A DNA stretch of 64,000 bases from CBDFLD01 sp965249005 (lineage in GTDB: Bacteria > Acidobacteriota > UBA6911). The DNA is taken from contig CBDFLD010000021.1 in the NCBI GenBank assembly GCA_965249005.1, positions 310,001-374,000 of the forward strand, written 5' to 3'. The notes beneath the pieces were generated by a model. The model did not search any database, was not told where the DNA came from, and saw only the letters and a list, made by a program, of their open reading frames with translations. The translations under genes and the position numbers were made by a program. This document shows, one piece after another, positions 62,672 through 64,000 of this stretch. Positions within the stretch are counted from its first letter, which is position 1. Each line of letters starts with the position of its first letter.

Positions 62672-64000
62672 GTGGCATTTTTCATCAAAAGGCTTTTCCT
62701 CCACTGGACGGTCCTCGGATTGGGATCGCACCTTATCTGGCTTCCCGCCCTAGGGCAGGAGACCACCGATACGTCTAATATCGTTTCCGGTCACAACGAA
62801 GTAACCCTGACTCCGCTAGGTCCCGCCAATATTTCATTGGAACTAGACCGGGCTTCGGTTGGTTTCTCTAACGGGTATCTTCTCGCTGTTCACAAAGGGA
62901 ACGTATTCAGATTGGATGTTGAGGCGCGAGGGCGATGGGAAGCTCTCGACAGTGCACTCCCACTTTCTAATGAAATCATAGTAACGGCATCGAACGGGGT
63001 CGCATTGTTCCTGTCAGACGGTGAGAACCTGCTTTCTCTAGAATGCGATCCGGACTCCGGAGACCTCAGCATAGACAGCGTCGTTGATTTGCCAGGCAAT
63101 GGCCTGGAAGCTATGGCGGCTTCCGGGCAAAACCTGTACCTGGCCGGTACGAGCCTGGGCCTGTGGAAGCTCAACTTTGCCGGCGACGGAACCGATTGGA
63201 AGCAACTGCCAATTCCCAAGGAGCAGTTCCGCCGACCAGCCCTGGCCATTCAACGTTATACAGATGTTCCACAACTGTTTCTTTTTGGCATGGCTGTGGA
63301 TACTGGTCATATTGCGGTTTGGCGGCTGGATGACGAGGAGACCGTCTGGGAAATAACTGACTCTCTCGATTTACCGCAGGGCGTGGCCGATGGTGTTGCG
63401 CTTAGTCCTGCCGGTTACTCTCATATTTGGGCTGTGCCGCAGGGATATCACGAGGGGCAGGTTCTGTACGCTTATCATACTGTTACGAGAACCTGGGTAC
63501 CCTTCGATGTCTCCAGGCTTGGCTGGGGTTCGTTGAACACCATCTTACACTCGGAGCCCAATGATCAGGACATTGCCCTGTTCTCAAATGACGGCGAGAC
63601 TAAAGCCTTCTCTCTGCGTATAGGCAGGGTTGATACAATGCTCAGGGTTATTGATGGAATCGTCATAATCGTTTACCTGGGGCTTACGGTCCTCCTTGGA
63701 TGGTATTTCGCTCGGCGTAACCGGACCATTCTTGATTTCTTTCGCGGAGGGCAACGCGTACCCTTCTGGGCGTCCAGTTTGAGCCTTATTGCATCCGACC
63801 TGAGTGCACTTACGATTATGGCAATTCCTGCCATGGTGTTCGCGACCAACTGGCAGTATTACCTGATGCAAATGGGGCAGAGTCTATCCATCTGGATTGC
63901 TGGAATCGTAGTCGTGCCCTTGCTCCATAGCTTAAATATTATGTCGATGCCCGAATATATAGGTCAGCGACTGGGTAATGTAGCGCGCGTCGTCGCGGCC
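62672..64000 (+). CDS. Sodium:solute symporter with N-terminal propeller-like domain (3' partial)
   Basis: GTG 62672 opens a signal-like segment (LHWTVLGLGSHLIWLPALGQ); 443 codons are in the window with no stop. Residues 30-320 are beta-rich with repeated strand pairs (ASNGVALFLSDGENLLSL, GQNLYLAGTSLGLWKL), like a kelch-type or other beta-propeller. From about 325 an SSS-family transporter begins: TM1 GIVIIVYLGLTVLLGWYFARR, DFFRGGQRVPFWASSLSLIAS, SALTIMAIPAMVFATNW. Such fusions link an extracytoplasmic sugar-binding or mutarotase-like domain to a Na+ symporter. The remaining helices lie beyond the window. Confidence 0.82.
   Translation, partial: MAFFIKRLFLHWTVLGLGSHLIWLPALGQETTDTSNIVSGHNEVTLTPLGPANISLELDRASVGFSNGYLLAVHKGNVFRLDVEARGRWEALDSALPLSNEIIVTASNGVALFLSDGENLLSLECDPDSGDLSIDSVVDLPGNGLEAMAASGQNLYLAGTSLGLWKLNFAGDGTDWKQLPIPKEQFRRPALAIQRYTDVPQLFLFGMAVDTGHIAVWRLDDEETVWEITDSLDLPQGVADGVALSPAGYSHIWAVPQGYHEGQVLYAYHTVTRTWVPFDVSRLGWGSLNTILHSEPNDQDIALFSNDGETKAFSLRIGRVDTMLRVIDGIVIIVYLGLTVLLGWYFARRNRTILDFFRGGQRVPFWASSLSLIASDLSALTIMAIPAMVFATNWQYYLMQMGQSLSIWIAGIVVVPLLHSLNIMSMPEYIGQRLGNVARVVAA

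Overview
The window looks like chromosomal DNA of an Acidobacteriota-type bacterium. This is an inference from gene content: a VWFA-related protein of the Acidobacteria type (39555-41717), an ECF sigma factor coupled to a large Ser/Thr kinase with TolB/FlgO-like and TPR regions (55032-58564), CehA/McbA-type metallohydrolases and a fragment of an Oar-like TonB receptor. No rRNA gene is present to confirm it. Mobile DNA is dense: one IS1380, one ISNCY, two nearly identical IS21 copies, three IS6 remnants, an IS3 remnant, one full and two partial tyrosine recombinases, and a repeated 222-227 bp element of unknown nature. Many genes are broken by insertions, frameshifts or single in-frame stops.

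1-2270 holds tightly packed phage-structural-like genes, including an HK97 gp10/virion-morphogenesis-like protein, followed by an inverted repeat and a frameshifted excisionase-like gene. 2396-12098 is a type I restriction-modification operon: hsdM (split by an IS1380 element with a target duplication), hsdS, a Schlafen/AlbA_2-type ATP-binding protein and hsdR. The last four reading frames are joined by 4-base overlaps. A SIR2-like gene, possibly a further defence gene, follows but is cut off by an IS6 fragment. 12716-18484 carries an amidotransferase, a small membrane protein and a 1214-residue WD40 protein. It is flanked by the 5' and 3' parts of an IS6 transposase in an inside-out arrangement.

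18547-25337 contains a lipoprotein gene, the ISNCY element, integrase and membrane-protein fragments, and IS21 copy 1. 25339-31608 is a compact mobile module: a truncated Cys-motif protein, small genes, a primase-polymerase, a UvrD-like helicase, an HTH/excisionase-like protein and a tyrosine recombinase that ends about 590 bp from the 3' end of a tRNA-Arg(CCG) gene. 31759-47023 is mostly host-like: HNH nuclease, metallohydrolases, DUF488, a metallophosphoesterase with an internal stop, an O-methyltransferase/cupin/cyclase trio, the VWFA protein, a flippase-like membrane protein and a GT39 glycosyltransferase. IS21 copy 2 (47905-51188) interrupts a glycine-zipper lipoprotein gene that can be rejoined exactly across a 7-bp target duplication.

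51480-52618 holds tRNA-Arg(TCG), an integrase fragment, an IS3 remnant and the first copy of the dispersed repeat. 52968-58564 holds a methyltransferase-like membrane protein, a cupin-like secreted protein and the kinase-sigma pair. 58666-61495 has the second repeat copy, a barrel protein gene with a stop just after its signal peptide, and relics of a TonB receptor and a SnoaL-like gene. An SDR dehydrogenase and the start of a sodium:solute symporter with an N-terminal propeller-like domain close the window.

The candidates most worth following are the hsd operon with its embedded Schlafen-like gene and neighbouring SIR2 fragment, the PrimPol-helicase-integrase module at tRNA-Arg, the four-gene IS21 with two accessory proteins, the inside-out IS6 segment, and the dispersed repeat whose two copies differ by a paired change in a predicted stem.
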